Source of the DNA: Aliishimia sp963678085
Lineage (GTDB): Bacteria; Pseudomonadota; Alphaproteobacteria; Rhodobacterales; Rhodobacteraceae
Length of the DNA: 64,000 bases
Direction of reading: 5' to 3'
Assembly (NCBI GenBank): GCA_963678085.1
Contig: OY782680.1
Span: 496,001-560,000, forward strand
The translations under genes and the position numbers were made by a program. This document shows, in pieces, positions 63,318 to 64,000 of this stretch (position 1 is the first letter of the stretch; every line of letters begins with the position of its first letter). The notes beneath the pieces were generated by a model. That model saw nothing but the letters and a program-made list of their open reading frames with translations. It made no database searches and was not told the origin of the DNA.

Positions 63318-64000
63318 CTATCCCTCAAAAGGTGGAGTTTCAGGAAGCGACTGAGCAATCTGAATAGCCCTTGACCCTGAAATAGCGTTGCTTGGGAAAG
63401 CATCTAAAATGATTGAAGGTACAAGGCGCTGGGTCAGGTCGGAATACGTTAGGCCGTTGTCGCGACCGGCCCCCGGTCCAGTTACAGTCACCAACTGGCC
63501 AATTTCGGCCTCTGACAAACCAACGCCGTGAAGCAGTCTTGTTAAGGCTTCGCGTCTTTGAGTTTCGTCTGGGCGTCCAAATCGAATGATTTCTGCGGCT
63601 CGGCGACGAACTGCTGGATCAAGAGCGTTCAGGCGGTTTGTGCACATAATCACTGCAACCGGAACGTTTGCGTTCGCAATCCGGTCAATCCCACGGATGA
63701 ATGCATTAACTCCGGCTCTGTCTTCGTGGTGCATCTGAGAGTTTTCGCGAGACTGGGCGAGAGCGTCGGCTTCATCGATGAGTAAGATCAGTCCGCCAGA
63801 AGCGCGCCCTCCGTGCCCCCTTAGAAGTTCACCCTGTTTGCAAGTATATTCAAACGCGGCCGACAAAAGCTGGGTCATTTCTCCGACACGGCCTTGGCCT
63901 CTGCTGGAAAGACTCAAAGGCAGCAGCGTGATTTCCAGATCGTGTATCCGCGCCACTGCGTCACCAATGCTTTCGGCAAGCGCAGTTTTCCCCGAGCCGA
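63318..64000 (-). CDS. AAA-family ATPase, C-terminal part (start beyond right edge)
   Basis: 227 codons visible; the gene enters from the right and ends at 63318. Walker A GSGKTALAES lies just inside the edge (63996-63998 encodes its first Gly). Walker B is GLILLIDEADAL, the sensor-1 Asn is in VIMCTNRLNAL, and the arginine finger region is DPAVRRRAAEIIRF. This is a classic AAA module. An ATG at 63956 inside is not the start, because the Walker A motif precedes it. Confidence 0.85.
   Translation of the reverse strand, partial: GSGKTALAESIGDAVARIHDLEITLLPLSLSSRGQGRVGEMTQLLSAAFEYTCKQGELLRGHGGRASGGLILLIDEADALAQSRENSQMHHEDRAGVNAFIRGIDRIANANVPVAVIMCTNRLNALDPAVRRRAAEIIRFGRPDETQRREALTRLLHGVGLSEAEIGQLVTVTGPGAGRDNGLTYSDLTQRLVPSIILDAFPSNAISGSRAIQIAQSLPETPPFEG

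Noticed and set aside
1..64000. CRISPR array, rRNA operon or photosynthesis cluster
   Set aside because: No regularly spaced repeats, rRNA signature or bch/puf/crt genes were seen.

Overview
The window looks like chromosomal DNA of a Roseobacter-group alphaproteobacterium (Rhodobacterales). Evidence: a GC-rich composition, an alphaproteobacterial AddB, divergent regB / senC-regA redox genes, mcl1 (L-malyl-CoA lyase), a glyQ/glyS/ppdK neighbourhood, a flgI-flgL-flgK-flgE-motB block, and short intergenic repeats of the kind common in that group. No photosynthesis genes are visible.

Layout. 1-4.0 kb: the 5' part of addB, a MurU-like/AmgK-like cell-wall recycling pair, and a PAS protein. 4.0-6.7 kb: regB divergent from senC-regA. 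6.7-7.4 kb: a small foreign-looking gene bracketed by a duplicated regA 3' end. 7.4-7.9 kb: a dispersed composite repeat. 7.9-11.9 kb: glmM-folP-folB and a SleB-type hydrolase. 12-20 kb: ppdK-like, glyS, glyQ and three accessory genes. 20-29.4 kb: a SPOR/peptidoglycan-binding pseudoprotease, a TPP decarboxylase, trkH, a histone-H1-like tail protein, folE2, metZ and a DMT exporter. 29.4-31.2 kb: nested mobile elements. 31.2-38.8 kb: YqiJ/YqiK flotillin pair with an XRE regulator, a methyltransferase, a BLUF photoreceptor and a SNF2 helicase. 38.9-41.6 kb: an ExbB-ExbD-ExbD-TonB operon. 41.7-45.5 kb: N-formylglutamate amidohydrolase, DUF1244, GST and a GGDEF-EAL protein. 45.6-49.6 kb: a D-amino-acid cluster (Dat, DgcA, DgcN) divergent from mcl1. 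49.8-54 kb: accA, a large secreted protein and a polytopic membrane protein. 54-60 kb: flagellar hook/P-ring/stator genes. 60-64 kb: trhO, pncA, a repeat patch, tRNA-Phe, then a DUF6602-like nuclease plus an AAA ATPase that runs off the right edge.

Most striking is the mobile DNA. A Tn5-like IS4-family element (29600-31115) with recognisable terminal inverted repeats and a perfect 9-bp target duplication sits inside a composite dispersed repeat. That insertion sequence is itself interrupted by a 103-bp two-hairpin element. Removing the 103 bp in silico restores the transposase frame at that point. Two more complete 103-bp copies and one truncated copy lie elsewhere in the window, one of them inside a 12-bp palindrome behind mcl1.

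The best candidate for an undescribed functional system is the nuclease-like plus AAA ATPase pair beside tRNA-Phe at the right edge. No CRISPR array, rRNA or complete prophage is present.
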